Below are positions 44,241 to 54,525 of a DNA stretch of 64,000 bases, in pieces. The position numbers and the translations under genes are program-made. This stretch comes from Capra hircus (lineage: Eukaryota > Chordata > Mammalia > Artiodactyla > Bovidae). The notes under the pieces are model-generated. The model was not told where the DNA came from, did not search any database, and was given only the letters and a program-made list of their open reading frames with translations. Each line of letters opens with the position of its first letter. The first letter of the stretch is position 1. The stretch is taken from positions 35,695,210 to 35,759,209 of the forward strand of contig NC_030821.1 of the NCBI RefSeq assembly GCF_001704415.2, in the 5' to 3' direction.

Positions 44241-45209
44241 CCGGGTTAAAGGGCAGATACCATCACTGCCACCATTAAGCCCCTGATTTTCACTCAGTCA
44301 TCTTTCCATTCCTCAGACCCAAGTCTTTTTCTTGCACAAAATCCTGTTTAGTCACCTATCATGCTTACAACCCTGCGGCACTCAAACTCTGTGTTCTTGA
44401 ATATCCCAATGCAAATATGTATTTTGATAACTCATACCTTTATTTTATATTTTTTAATGTTCAGACCTCTGTCACAGTATCTTAACACAGGAAATCACAG
44501 GTACAGAGAGAACTCCGGTTGTCAAAACACTAGGTTGTAAATTTTAAGGGCAGGTATTTAATATTTAATGACAACCAACCTTGACAGCTCAGTGCTGTGT
44601 TCAAAGCTCCCTGTTTCTCGTTGACAGAAGAACACCAGGCAAAGGGGAATGAATGAACTGCTTTTATCAACTCTTGCCTAAGACAGAAGGGCTCAGGAAA
44701 GAGAGGGCTTGTTCCTTTTTCAGTTCAGCCCATCACCCCACAAAGCCTCTGTATTTGGAAAATTCAAGTAGAATGGTGGCCTGATTTGGCAATGCAATTC
44801 CCCTGAGATGCTTGCAAAGAACACAAGATGGATGGCTGGTGGATGGGAGGAGAGGGTTACCTTCAGGACTGGAACTTCCCAGATTACCCTCTGGCTGGAG
44901 TCTGCTCTCAGCCAATACCTCCAGTGGAGTACTGATCCAGAAGCTCTACATTCCACTGTCAGAACTATTGATGGAAAACGCCTGGCCTGTCCAGACACAA
45001 TAATACCGTTTGCATGCATTATCTTAAAATGGGAGGTCCTGGTAAGGAACGTGAAAGTAAGCTACTACCAACCAGAAGAATTTGGGCAAGGTCAAAAGGA
45101 GAGGGGAGACTCCAGTCCAAATGTTCTATTAACCTCCCAGAATCCTTCTTGCTGGAATTCACCTTGGCTGAACAGTACACACAGCGTCAGGAAGGACCCT
45201 GAGTCAGAA
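44241..45209. other. Unique sequence
   Basis: No repeat recognised. The 134-codon + frame at 44808-45212 overlaps two other random frames and has no domain. Confidence 0.35.
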
Positions 45210-45442
45210 TGATGGGCCAGAGACAACCGGGAAACTAACCGTGACCACAAAACCCGAGACGGCGAGCCACATGGGAACACGGTTCTCTTGGGTTCCCTTC
45301 CCCTGCTACTCTCCCTCCGGGCGCCCCTCCTCAATAAAACCTCTCGCTTTGTCAGCACGCGTGTCTCCTTGGACAATTCCCTGTCGGGTGTGAGACAAGA
45401 GCCCACTCTCAGGCCCCAGAAGGGGTCCCCCTTCCTGCGACA
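45210..45442 (+). mobile_element. Endogenous retrovirus LTR remnant (solo, R-U5 side)
   Basis: A compact, CpG-retaining segment contains a polyadenylation signal AATAAA at 45333-45338 followed by a CTCGCTTTGTCAGCACGCG-type R/U5 stretch, and ends TGCGACA. The layout and composition are those of the 3' half of a gammaretrovirus-like (ERV1) LTR. I see no primer-binding site with gag, pol or env sequence beyond it. The left boundary is uncertain, since the U3 part appears short. Confidence 0.65.
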
Positions 45443-46914
45443 GATCTACTTGAGATTCCTCACGTCCCAACCAGTCCCATAAACCTCCACTGGTCAAGAA
45501 GACACTCCAGTGGAGAAATAAACCTCCATCTGGTCAAAAATGTCCAAATCTCAAGAAAACCAAGCTCATCTTCTGCCAAGTCAACCCGGAACCCTGACAT
45601 CACAGTGATTTACAAGACACAGCAATAAGAAACGCCACTTTAGAACTGTCTACCATCTCAATTCTTTTCTTGCAAGATCGTAAATTTTCCTTATTGCGTA
45701 ACCTACTTGGGGTTGGGCAGTCTCTTATATGTGGCCTGAAGCATCCCGATACACTCACGCCAGTACCAGGCACATACATCATAAACAGCACCAGGTTACT
45801 AATACTATCTTTCTCCATCTCCTCCTCGACTCCCTTCCCCTACTGCTACTTCTGCACCCAACATCCTTCCAGAAAATCCTGTTTAGCTAATTCAAAACCT
45901 TTTTTTAAAAAATTTATGCTTGTTTGGCAATTTTTCCCAGCACGGCTGTGTGTATTTAATATGATTAACAGCTTTAGTCATTAAACAGCGCTTTCTTTAA
46001 GAGGATTGCACGAGATTACCCTTAGGGTCTCGGGCGGCAGTCACTGCACAGACTCATCCACAGCCAAGGTAATGGAAGTTCATCATCATGTAACAACTCC
46101 ACTCAGGACTTAATACGGTCGACGACACAACCCATAAAAATATTCTTCCTAAACTAATCAAATCATTAAAATGTCAGCTTCCACAGCAGACACTCTGCAG
46201 CGTGGAGGCCCCTGGCCCAGAGTCAATGCAAATGCAATCTCGCCAAATTGTCCTGATTTATGAAGCCTGCCTGTCTTCACACTGCCCTCTCCCTGTGGCT
46301 CAACTCGGCCCGCCTGAGTGTAGTCATCCCAGTGAGCGAATCAACAGGCTGGAGGCCAGAAGCCGGCACACAGAGCCAGCTGTGGGCAAAGTGACTCCCT
46401 CATTAGCTGTTCCCACGCAAGAAAGGCTACAAGGCTTCCCCTGAACTCCAGGGGCTTCAGAGCATCCTGCCGTTTGTTTCAAGTCTGAGGCTGCGATGAA
46501 CAGTAACTGTGGTGCGCTTTGTGCCAGAGTGAGCACGGAATCGGGAGAGAAAGAAGAGGCAGGAACACACACCGCTTTGTGGTCTATAGTTTATTAACAG
46601 AGTCTGATTAGGACAACTGCTTCCCGGGGATTCAGTAATCTGCCTGGTATTTTTAAGGCCCTCGATTGGAGAACTGCTTCCTTTAGTCAGAGGCAGCCTA
46701 TTTCAGAGACTGACTCTCTGAAACCACACTGATCAAAATAAACAGCTGGTTTAGGGGCCCTCTTTTCCGGAATGAGAGGATCAGAAATCTCCCTAGGAAA
46801 CATCCCCCTGCACCTCACCAATCCAAATCCAGGGCTTCACAGGTACACACCGCCTCTGGATCTCCAAAATCATTCCTGGACCACAGTGCCATGTGGTCTG
46901 ATTGCCCTCAGCTA
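45443..46914. other. Unique sequence with conserved-looking blocks (45900-46310, 46490-46760)
   Basis: No repeat or exon recognised. A 9-bp inverted repeat CTCCACTGG/CCAGTGGAG sits at 45485-45515. The two blocks have the character of conserved non-coding elements, with an octamer ATGCAAAT at 46226-46233 and homeodomain cores near 45955-45985. Confidence 0.4.
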
Positions 46915-47062
46915 TCTGGGGCTCCTTCAATGTAAATTAATTAAAATAAAAGAAAATTTAAAAACTCAGTTTCTTCATCAAACCAGCCACACTTCGAGTG
47001 CTCAGTGGCCCCATGTCACTTACTTATGGCTGGTGTGCTGGACAATACAGATTTCAGGAGCA
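46915..47062 (-). mobile_element. hAT-type MER DNA transposon fragment
   Basis: AATTAATTAAAATAAAAGAA AATTTAAAAACTCAGTTTCT, CACTTCGAGTGCTCAGTGGC, CATGTCACTTACTTATGGCT, GGTGTGCTGGACAATACAGA follow the inner and 3' parts of the mammalian element whose end reads ATTGGACAGCGCTG. The family name is not certain. Confidence 0.65.
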
Positions 47063-47369
47063 GGCCAAATCTCTGAAAATCCCCTACCTGTTCAAGGTGG
47101 TATGCTCAGAATTATTTTTATGTTGCAATAAAATAACTTGGACCTATTGCCCACCAGTATCCTTTAATATGAATGAAGGCTAATGCATGAACATAAAAAA
47201 GTAACTCAAGATACACAGATCAAAGAAATTTGGGGAATATTTACTGAGGACTCATTATCTGCCAGGTACTGGACCCTACCTATCTTATAGCTTCAGTTCC
47301 TGGAGAAACCCATCAAGTATTCATCAGTACCTCCCCCATCCAGACCACTAGCTAATTCCCAAATAAATT
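47063..47369. other. Unique or old-repeat sequence
   Basis: ATTTACTGAGGACTCATTAT CTGCCAGGTACTGG near 47240 resembles an ancient mammalian repeat, class uncertain. Confidence 0.3.
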
Positions 47370-47490
47370 ATTCCCTCACTTCTTTTTCAGGCTGTTTCTT
47401 TCCATTGGAAGCCTCTATTACCTATAAAAACTCAAGGCCTCACTAAAATGCCACCTATTCTATGAACCCCTCCAGAAGACTGGTTTTCTG
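47370..47490 (+). mobile_element. L2 LINE fragment
   Basis: TTTCTTTCCATTGGAAGCCT, CACTAAAATGCCACCTATTC, TATGAACCCCTCCAGAAGAC follow the L2 segment upstream of its 3' end. It continues at 48000 after a BovB and a MIR. Confidence 0.62.
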
Positions 47491-47491
47491 T

Positions 47492-47737
47492 TGTTGTTCA
47501 GATGCTAAGTTGTGTCCCCAAGGACTGCAGCACCCCAGGCTCCCCCGTCCTTCACTATCTCCCTGAGTTTGCTACAATTCATGTTGAGTCAATGATGCTA
47601 TCTAATCATCTCATCCTCTGCCATCCTCTTGTCTTTTTGCCTTTAGTCTTTCCCAGCATCAAGGTCTTTCCCAATGAGTTGGTTCTTCTCATCAGGTGGC
47701 CAAAGTACTAGAGCTACAACTTCAGCATCAGTCTCAC
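47492..47737 (-). mobile_element. BovB LINE 3' fragment, the only minus-strand copy
   Basis: In reverse: TTGTTGTTCAGATGCTAAGT, GGCTCCCCCGTCCTTCACTA, GTCAATGATGCTATCTAATC, CATCCTCTGCCATCCTCTTG, CCCAATGAGTTGGTTCTTCT, CATCAGGTGGCCAAAGTACT. These are reverse complements of the BovB 3' blocks seen elsewhere in the window. AAC-type tail. Confidence 0.9.
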
Positions 47738-47739
47738 CA

Positions 47740-47985
47740 ACAATAATATTCATAATGATATCTAATATTTACAAATTCCACCAGGCTGTATACTTTACAT
47801 GGATACTCTTTTTTTAATCCCATACCGTGCAAAGTGGGTGCTATTGTTACTTCCATTTGGCAGATGAAAAAAGTAAAGCCAAGAAACAAACTACTTGTGC
47901 AAAGTCCCAATGCCAATAATAATGGAGCTGGGATATGACCTAGGGCTGGTGAACTTCAGAGACTAAACTCTTCCCCAGTGCCCTG
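47740..47985 (+). mobile_element. MIR SINE fossil
   Basis: TGATATCTAATATTTACAAA, GTATACTTTACATGGATACT, TTGGCAGATGAAAAAAGTAA, CAAAGTCCCAATGCCAATAA, TGGAGCTGGGATATGACCTA follow MIR over most of its length. Confidence 0.8.
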
Positions 47986-47999
47986 AACGCTTCCCTCAT

Positions 48000-48200
48000 T
48001 GCAGCACATACCTCACAATTCCTCTGATTATTGCAAGTCGTGTACACAGCTGTCTCAATACCATTTCCTTCCCTGGATAAAAAAACACCTCAAATGCAAA
48101 AACTACATCTCATTCATTGTTCCCCTACCCAGCCCACAAGAAATAGAACACAAGGAAGAAAAGCCCGTGGAGTAAAAGAATGAAAGGACAAATGTTTTCA
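48000..48200 (+). mobile_element. L2 LINE 3' end
   Basis: TTATTGCAAGTCGTGTACAC, ACCTCAAATGCAAAAACTAC, ATCTCATTCATTGTTCCCCT, GTGGAGTAAAAGAATGAAAG follow a diverged L2 3' end. It is probably the continuation of the piece at 47370-47490. Confidence 0.6.
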
Positions 48201-49554
48201 TGTGACTCCTGGATTATGAGTGCAACTTTCTGAATCTGGTTCTAGACTAAACTACGAGGTGATAGTCCTTTTCGATCACGAGAGAGGATTCTTGGGTCAG
48301 CCACAGAGGTCTCAGCTGTCCTCTGAACAATTTTCACGGCTGGACCAATGAGCCATGACATTCAGTGACAGGAGCTGGAATTTACCAACTGCCAAGTTCT
48401 GGGTGGCAGCCAGAGGGGCATTCAGGACATGACGCTTATTTCCACTTCATCTTGCAGGGGGCCCAGTCCAAGCAGGGAGCGGACGACAGCAGGCTACCTG
48501 CTACAGCTCACTAGGGAGATAAAGTCAGGTGACATTTGGGTTGGATGGGGGCAGGAGGAAGAAAACACAAGTGCAGACAGAAGACTTAGATTAGGCTGTA
48601 AAATCTCCATGCTCTGGAATTCTGGGGAGCAAAGAACAACAGGCCCAGCTAGCACTCTTGGAAGAGAACCCTCGCCCACAAACTGGGAGGGTTTGGAGGA
48701 AAAGCCCCTTGGGGCAAAGCACATGGCAGCCTGGAAGAACGTTCCAGCTCATTTCAATTCAGAGAACCTTTACTAGAGGGCTACAGAGGGACAGTCCTGG
48801 GGTCTGGGGAGTAGCTATTTAAAGGTGAATTACTGTGCCTTCAAGGAGAAACTCATTAGTCTAGCAGGGTGCCACACATTAAGCCAATCCACAGTGCTAC
48901 AAAGTGGATCTTGATAAGGCTTATAATGAGGCATAAAGAAAAAGCAGAGATGGTAGATAACATCATTAGCTGAGAATGAGGACTTCTGGGCTGGGGAACA
49001 CTTCATGTGGTGCTGGGCATGTCTGGGTCTTGAAGGATCAGTAGGAGTTTGATTGGCAGGTACAGCTGAAGCTTGGTGGTCTGACCAGACTCACTTTATG
49101 TTGGGCCAGTACAGTCCTTCCTGTGCGGTGAGTACCAGCTATTAACGTCTCCAGAGAATGCCCTAATAGCTGAGGTTACAAATGTCACCTCCAGCGGCAA
49201 CCCTGGCTGGTTACCTCCCCGACCCAGAAGGCAGCCAATGACTGATCCATACCAAGGTACAAAGGTCCAGGCTTGTAGCCTCAAGGTGAGATGACTCTGA
49301 GGCCAGCCAGGGCTGAGGTGTGACTACAATGTACCTACAGCCCTCTTTGCCCAGCTTCTTGCCCCATCCTCTCCTGCTTCCTTCATGACTTCACTGGTTT
49401 CCATAGTGAATATTCTCTCAATAAATCACTTGCATGAGAATCCACATCCAAAGAACCCTACTTATGACAGCGGGCAGGCAGCAAACAAGGAAGAGAGACT
49501 GTCCAGAGGAGCAGGGATTTGGATACCTGATGAATACAGAGGGTGTCCAGGTAG
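48201..49554. other. Mostly unique sequence
   Basis: An ancient-repeat-like trace lies near 48770-48910. The 115-codon frame at 48429-48776 has no recognisable domain. Confidence 0.35.
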
Positions 49555-49788
49555 ATACCAGGTAGCTCGAGGGGTAAAGAACCCACCTGCCAATGCAGGA
49601 GCCCCAAGAGATGTGGGTTCAGTCCCTGAGCTGGGACGATCCCCTGGAGGAAGAAACGGCAACCCACTCCAGTATTCTTGCCTGGAGAACCCCATGGGCA
49701 GAGGAGCCTGGTAGGCTATAGTCCAAAGAGTCGCAAAGGGGTTGCAAAGAGTCAGACACAACTGTAGCAACCAAGCAGGCAAGCATAC
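49555..49788 (+). mobile_element. Bov-tA SINE
   Basis: CCAGGTAGCTCGAGGGGTAA, GGGTTCAGTCCCTGAGCTGG, AACGGCAACCCACTCCAGTA, CCATGGGCAGAGGAGCCTGG, GTCAGACACAACTGTAGCAA. Part of the 3' region is duplicated (GTCGCAAAGG / GTTGCAAAGA at 49731-49750). Confidence 0.91.
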
Positions 49789-50449
49789 AGAGGTGAATAT
49801 CAAATGTCATGGTAGGAAGTCTATTATGCAGAACTCAAACCCACTGGCGAGTTTCAGAGAACCACAGGAAATCAATCAGTGTCTAACTTGCCAAACTTGA
49901 ATATGGGGACTTGGCCACCATAAACTAAGGAAGGGAGAAAGATGTTGGGCCAGGCTCATCACTTTAAAAAAAAAAAAAAAACATGATGATCTCGGAAAAC
50001 TCCAGGAAGGCTGGAGGTAGGGGAGCAACAACAAGCTGGAAAACAGGTTGGATTCTTCAGGGTCAGCTGCAGAAACAGCCTTGCACACTAGTCACTGGGG
50101 TGGCAGGAAGCTAAGGCCTTCGCCACAAATGGTGCAGAGAGGGCTGATGGTAAATGCACCTTTTTCCAGCTCCAACCCCACACCGACCCCTTAAGAGGGC
50201 TGGCACAGAAGGGCTCTGTTTCCACTTCACACCCTTGTACCAAATCCTCAGCTCTTCCAAAACGGGTCCTTCAGAAAGCGTCACACGCAAAACTCAGTCT
50301 CTTTTCCTCATGGGACTCCTCATTTTATAATGAAAAGTCCAGCCTCATGCCATCCAATTCATGACACAGGTTAAGAAAGGTCACAGCAGCTGAGAGTCTC
50401 AGGCCTCCCCGCCCTGTCACTCACCCTGTGAATGCCACCACTGCCACCC
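49789..50449. other. Unique sequence
   Basis: No repeat or exon recognised. An A17 run lies near 49965-49981. Confidence 0.35.
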
Positions 50450-50625
50450 CCGCTAGTCCTCTCTACCATTTATTCCACTAGGCACTGTGCTGAGACTGCA
50501 ATCCCCATTCCACACATTCAATATACATTATCGTCCTATTTCCAGACAGGACAACGGAGGCTCACAGAAAGTATATCCGCTGTTCAACCAGTCAGGACAC
50601 AAACACAGGGCAAGCTTTTTTCACA
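50450..50625 (+). mobile_element. MIR SINE fossil
   Basis: CCACTAGGCACTGTGCTGAG, AATATACATTATCGTCCTAT, TTCCAGACAGGACAACGGAG, GCTCACAGAAAGTATATCC follow MIR. Confidence 0.78.
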
Positions 50626-50739
50626 GTCCGTCATCTTTCCACCACCTTCTGCTGCCTGCTCATCCTCACTGATATCCAAATGGTCCAACTTATTCATTTG
50701 GACATAGAGGTCACATTAATCCCTTAAACCCCAGTTCCT

Positions 50740-51012
50740 CGCCTCTTTAAACTCAGCTCAAGGTTCCCTCCTTCCATTAAGCCTTCACTCCGAAAAAATC
50801 ACACTTTTCTCTTCATCCTCCTTGTACATTTGTGCAGAGACCATAATCATATCACCTGGATACTTGAGGCATTTACTTATTTACTGTAACTTTCCCAGGT
50901 TATAGGAACTTTCTCACCTATGAGACTATAATGGCACAGAGGTCAGACCCAGCCCATATCTTTTATATCCGCAGAGCCTAGCAGGGTGGCTGATATGAGT
51001 AAATGATCAAAT
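50740..51012 (+). mobile_element. L2 LINE 3' end
   Basis: CCATTAAGCCTTCACTCCGA, CCTGGATACTTGAGGCATTT, TATTTACTGTAACTTTCCCA, CCGCAGAGCCTAGCAGGGTG, GCTGATATGAGTAAATGATC follow the L2 3' end over about 270 bp. Confidence 0.72.
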
Positions 51013-51638
51013 TTCTACACTCACAAATCCACCAAGTTCTGCTGATGTAACAAAATTGACAGTTGATAAAAAGTCAGATGGCTTGGGGTCTACTCCTAGC
51101 TCTGGGCATGTAGAAGTCATACGATCTTGAGAAAACAGAGAGCATCCTCAGATCCATGGATCAATGGAACAAGAGTCTACTGGGCTGAAGCTCTCCGGTA
51201 GTTACAAGGATTCTTTCCAATCTACAGTTGATATACATATTTATGTTCAAACAAAACAGTCCCTATATCATTTTCTATAGCTCCCTTAAATGTATGAAAT
51301 GTTCATGGAGTAAGGAAGCATTTATCCAGGCACTTAAAAAATTGGTTTTGTTTAAATCTTTAATGTAAATATGATATTTTGCCTAAACCATCCAGATTTT
51401 AACCATGAATACCCCAACATGCCACTGTAACTGGTTTGCAGATACAGTTTTCTTATTCCATCTTTATTTAAAGGTAGAGATAGAAAATTCTTCATTGCTC
51501 TTAATGTTCTATTACCAAAGAAGAAAGTGTCTTCTCTCAAGTACACTGCTTGAATACATGTAACCGCAATATTGAAATATTCACTAGAAACGTACCTTAC
51601 TTATGGCAACCAATCCCTAAAGGATGAAAGGATATTAG
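51013..51638. other. Unique sequence
   Basis: No repeat or exon recognised with confidence. Possible MIR trace at 51075-51150. Confidence 0.3.
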
Positions 51639-51848
51639 CACTTGCTCAGTCATGTCTGACTCTTTGCAGCCCCATGGGCTGTAGCCTCCCAGGCTCCTCT
51701 GTCCATGGGTTTTCCCAGGCAAGAATACTGGAGTGGGTTGCCATTCCTACTCGAGATGATTTTCCTGACCCAGGGATCAAACCTGCCTCTCTTGTGTCTC
51801 CTGCATTACAGGCGGATTCTTTACCACTGCACCACCTGGGATTCCCTG
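51639..51848 (-). mobile_element. Bov-tA SINE
   Basis: In reverse: TTGCTCAGTCATGTCTGACT, AGCCCCATGGGCTGTAGCCT, GGCAAGAATACTGGAGTGGG, CCCAGGGATCAAACCTGCCT, CACTGCACCACCTGGGATTC. Confidence 0.92.
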
Positions 51849-52129
51849 AACATCCCCTAAAGTAAGTCTTCCTATTTCTGAAGAACCAAGCAAACTGCTG
51901 TACTTGGGTTTTGTTTTTCTCTTGCTTCCAGAAGATCACTATGCCCAGAATATTCTCTTTCCTGGAAGATCAGCTCCTTGTTATCAGAAGATTCTGCCAA
52001 GATTTATGACCAACAGTGAGAAAATAGATTGAATATGTAAAAGAGTTCTTATAAAATAAGATAGAGCCACAGTAACAGCAACTCAGGCAAAGAACATGAG
52101 GAGGCCCATCACAAAAGAAAAAAAAAAAT

Positions 52130-52560
52130 GCATACAGTCAATAAATATAGGAAAAGACTTGCAACCTCACTAGTAATCACAGACATACAAGTTAAAGCAA
52201 GGGAGCTTTTTCAGCCTAACAAATGGGCAAGAAATTTTTTTTCATAAAATAATTACCTGATACCAGCAAGAGTGGGAGTAAGTAGAAATTTATAAACTGC
52301 TGGAAAGAAAGTGGAATGGGAGGTCTTTTGTGGAGAAAGAGCCAAGGAGGTGCACACAGAAATGGCTGTGTTTCTTATAATCATAAGAATCATGATAAAA
52401 TCATATATGATTATATCAATAAATTATAGTCCACCTATGCCAAGGAATACTAAACAGTCACACAGAAAGAATGTTTACAGAGGTATATTCAATAGAATGG
52501 AAAACTGTCTATGGTGCCTATCAGGTAAAAAAGAGAAAGCAGAGATGATATTCTGGCAAA
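52130..52560 (+). mobile_element. Old L1 fragment
   Basis: GGAAAAGACTTGCAACCTCA CTAGTAATCACAGACATACA, AGCAAGAGTGGGAGTAAGTA, TTTATAAACTGCTGGAAAGA, CCACCTATGCCAAGGAATAC TAAACAGTCACACAGAAAGA follow the 3' ORF2/UTR region of old mammalian L1 (…GGAAATGCAAATCAAA…GGAATACTATGCAGCC…), with heavy divergence. Confidence 0.55.
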
Positions 52561-52694
52561 AGAAAGTACACGATGATGAACCTATGTGCAGGGCAGGAAC
52601 AGAGATGCAGACACAGAGAATACACCTGTGGACTCAGCAGGAAAAAGAAAGGGTGGGACAAACCCAAAGAGTAGTGTTGACATACATACAATGC

Positions 52695-52903
52695 TGTGCG
52701 TAAAATAAATAGCCAGTGCAAGCTCAGCGCGGTGCCCTGTGATGACCTACAGGGGTGGGATGGGGGTGCGGGTGGGAGAAGGGCTCAAGAGAGAGGGAAT
52801 ATATGTATACTTATAGCTGATTCACGTTGTCATCCAGTAGAAACCAACACAACATTGTAAAGCAAGTACCGCCCCCACATTCAAAATAAATTTTTTAAAA
52901 AGA
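52695..52903 (+). mobile_element. L1 3' end, ruminant type
   Basis: AAAATAAATAGCCAGTGCAA, GCGCGGTGCCCTGTGATGAC, CTACAGGGGTGGGATGGGGG, AATATATGTATACTTATAGC, TGATTCACGTTGTCATCCAG, CAACACAACATTGTAAAGCA. Similar to the bovine L1 3' UTR, followed by an A-rich tail. Confidence 0.88.
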
Positions 52904-53417
52904 GAAAATTAAAAACAAAAAGGAAAGTACGCGAGCCCAGGTACAGTGTGTGTATCGCATATGGACACACAGGTCACAAGCAACAGGAATATCTGAGAGG
53001 TAAGATGATGGTAAGTGCTTTCTCTTTTTACCGTTGATATTAATTGCAGTGTGATAACCTATTTTGTTTATAATTTGCCAAGTGAAATAGGCCAGAAGCT
53101 GGGGAGCTAGGGTGTGATACCCCCACCTCCTTGAACAGCCAGCTGGTTCTTTAGGCCTCATATTCCTAATGTCATTGCGTCTCTGGCTGCAGGGTAAGCT
53201 ATGCTGTAACTCCAGCAGGTCTAGTCAGCAAACCTCACCAAGCTCCATGGCCTCACTTCCACTGTCTGTTTCCCATTATATTGACTGTCCCATATACTGG
53301 CTGCTTAGTTCCAATCATATTTCTGAGACACTCTCTCAATTTCTGTATAAGGAGATGTAATAGATCCAAGGCTCCAGAGGGATAGATACCAGACACGGGG
53401 ATAGATAATAGATACAA
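52904..53417. other. Unique sequence, with imperfect GATA repeats at 53381-53417
   Basis: No exon recognised. Three imperfect GATAGATA-containing units lie just before the next BovB. Confidence 0.35.
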
Positions 53418-54270
53418 GACTCCAAAATCACTGCAGATGGTGACTGCAGCCATAAAATTAAAAGACACTTGCTCCTTGGAAGAAAAGCTATGATCAACCT
53501 GCTGCTGCTGTTGCTGCTAAGTCGCTTCAGTCGTGTCCGACTCTGTGCGACCCCATAGACGGCAGCCCACCAGGCTTCCCCATCCCTGGGATTCTCCAGG
53601 CAAGAACACTGGAGTGGGTTGCCATTTCCTTCTCTAATGCATGAAAGTGAAAAGTGAAAGTGAAAGTGAAGTTGTGTCCTACTCTTAGCAACCCCATGGA
53701 CTGCAGCCTACCAGGCTCCTCCATCCATGGGATTTTCCAGGCAAGAGTACTGGAGTGGGGTGCCATTGCTAGACAGCATATCAAAAAGCAGAGACATTAC
53801 TTTGCCAACAAAGGTCCATCTAGTGAAAACTATGGTTTTTACAGTAGTCATGTATGGAAGTCAGAGTTGGGCTATCAAGAAAGCTGAACACCAAAGGATT
53901 GATGCTTTTGAACTGTGGTGCTGGAGAAGACTCTTGAGAGCCCCTTGGACTGCAAGGAGATCAAACCAGTCAATCCTAAAGGAAATCAGTCCTGAAAATT
54001 CATTGGAAGGATTGATGCTGAAGCTAAAGCTCCAATACTTTGGCCACCTGATGCGAAGAAGTGACTCACTAGAAAAGACCCTGATGCTGGGAGAGACTGA
54101 AGGCAGGAGAAAGGGATGACAGAGGATGAGATGGTTGGATGGCATCACCAACTCAACTGACATGAGTTTGAGCAAGCTCCAAGAGTTGGTGATGGACAGG
54201 GAAGCCTGGTGTGCTACAGTCCATGGGATCGCAGAGTTGAACATGAGTGAGCAACTGAACCGAACTGAAC
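53418..54270 (+). mobile_element. BovB LINE 3' fragment, split by BOV-A2
   Basis: Left part 53418-53502 (CTCCAAAATCACTGCAGATG, CTTGCTCCTTGGAAGAAAAG, CTATGATCAACCT) and right part 53771-54270 (AGACAGCATATCAAAAAGCA, GTCATGTATGGAAGTCAGAG, AACTGTGGTGCTGGAGAAGA, GATGGACAGGGAAGCCTGGT, AACTGAACCGAACTGAAC) join at the site where the 53503-53770 SINE inserted. TGAAC-type tail, so it belongs with the less diverged copies. Confidence 0.94.
53503..53770 (-). mobile_element. BOV-A2 SINE inside BovB
   Basis: Two A monomers in reverse: GCTGCTGCTGTTGCTGCTAA, TCGCTTCAGTCGTGTCCGAC, CATAGACGGCAGCCCACCAG; then the linker GCATGAAAGTGAAAAGTGAA and GACTGCAGCCTACCAGGCTC, AGAGTACTGGAGTGGGGTGC. Full-length dimer. The linker shows an extra GTGAAA unit. 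Confidence 0.95.
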
Positions 54271-54297
54271 AAGGGAGATGGGGGGTGTGTGGTTTTC

Positions 54298-54515
54298 TTA
54301 GTTGCACTCAATAAGTCAGTCGCGTCCGCCTTTGTGAACCCACAAACTGTAAGCCCAACAGGCTTCTCTGTCCATGGATTCTCCAGGCAAGAATACTGCA
54401 GTGGGTTGCCAGTTTCTACCCCAGGGAATCTTCCTGACCCCAGGATCGAATCCACGTCTCTTGAGTCTCTTGATTCTTTACCACTAGCACCACCTGGGAA
54501 GCCCTTTATTAGTTG
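54298..54515 (-). mobile_element. Bov-tA SINE with 7-bp TSD
   Basis: Body 54305-54508: in reverse GTCAGTCGCGTCCGCCTTTG, ACAGGCTTCTCTGTCCATGG, GGCAAGAATACTGCAGTGGG, CCCCAGGATCGAATCCACGT, CACCACCTGGGAAGCCC. TTAGTTG flanks it at 54298-54304 and 54509-54515. Confidence 0.93.
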
Positions 54516-54525
54516 ATCTTCCCCC

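Noticed and set aside
44808..45212. 134-codon + frame with two overlapping frames as a possible gene
   Set aside because: Random-looking composition, no recognisable family, and it ends at the LTR remnant.
45210..45442. Intact endogenous retrovirus
   Set aside because: Only an LTR portion is visible; no gag, pol or env sequence and no second LTR occur in the window.
53861..54307. 148-codon minus-strand frame
   Set aside because: Antisense of the BovB 3' coding region; the same antisense frame recurs in the BovB copies at 37078 and 24921.
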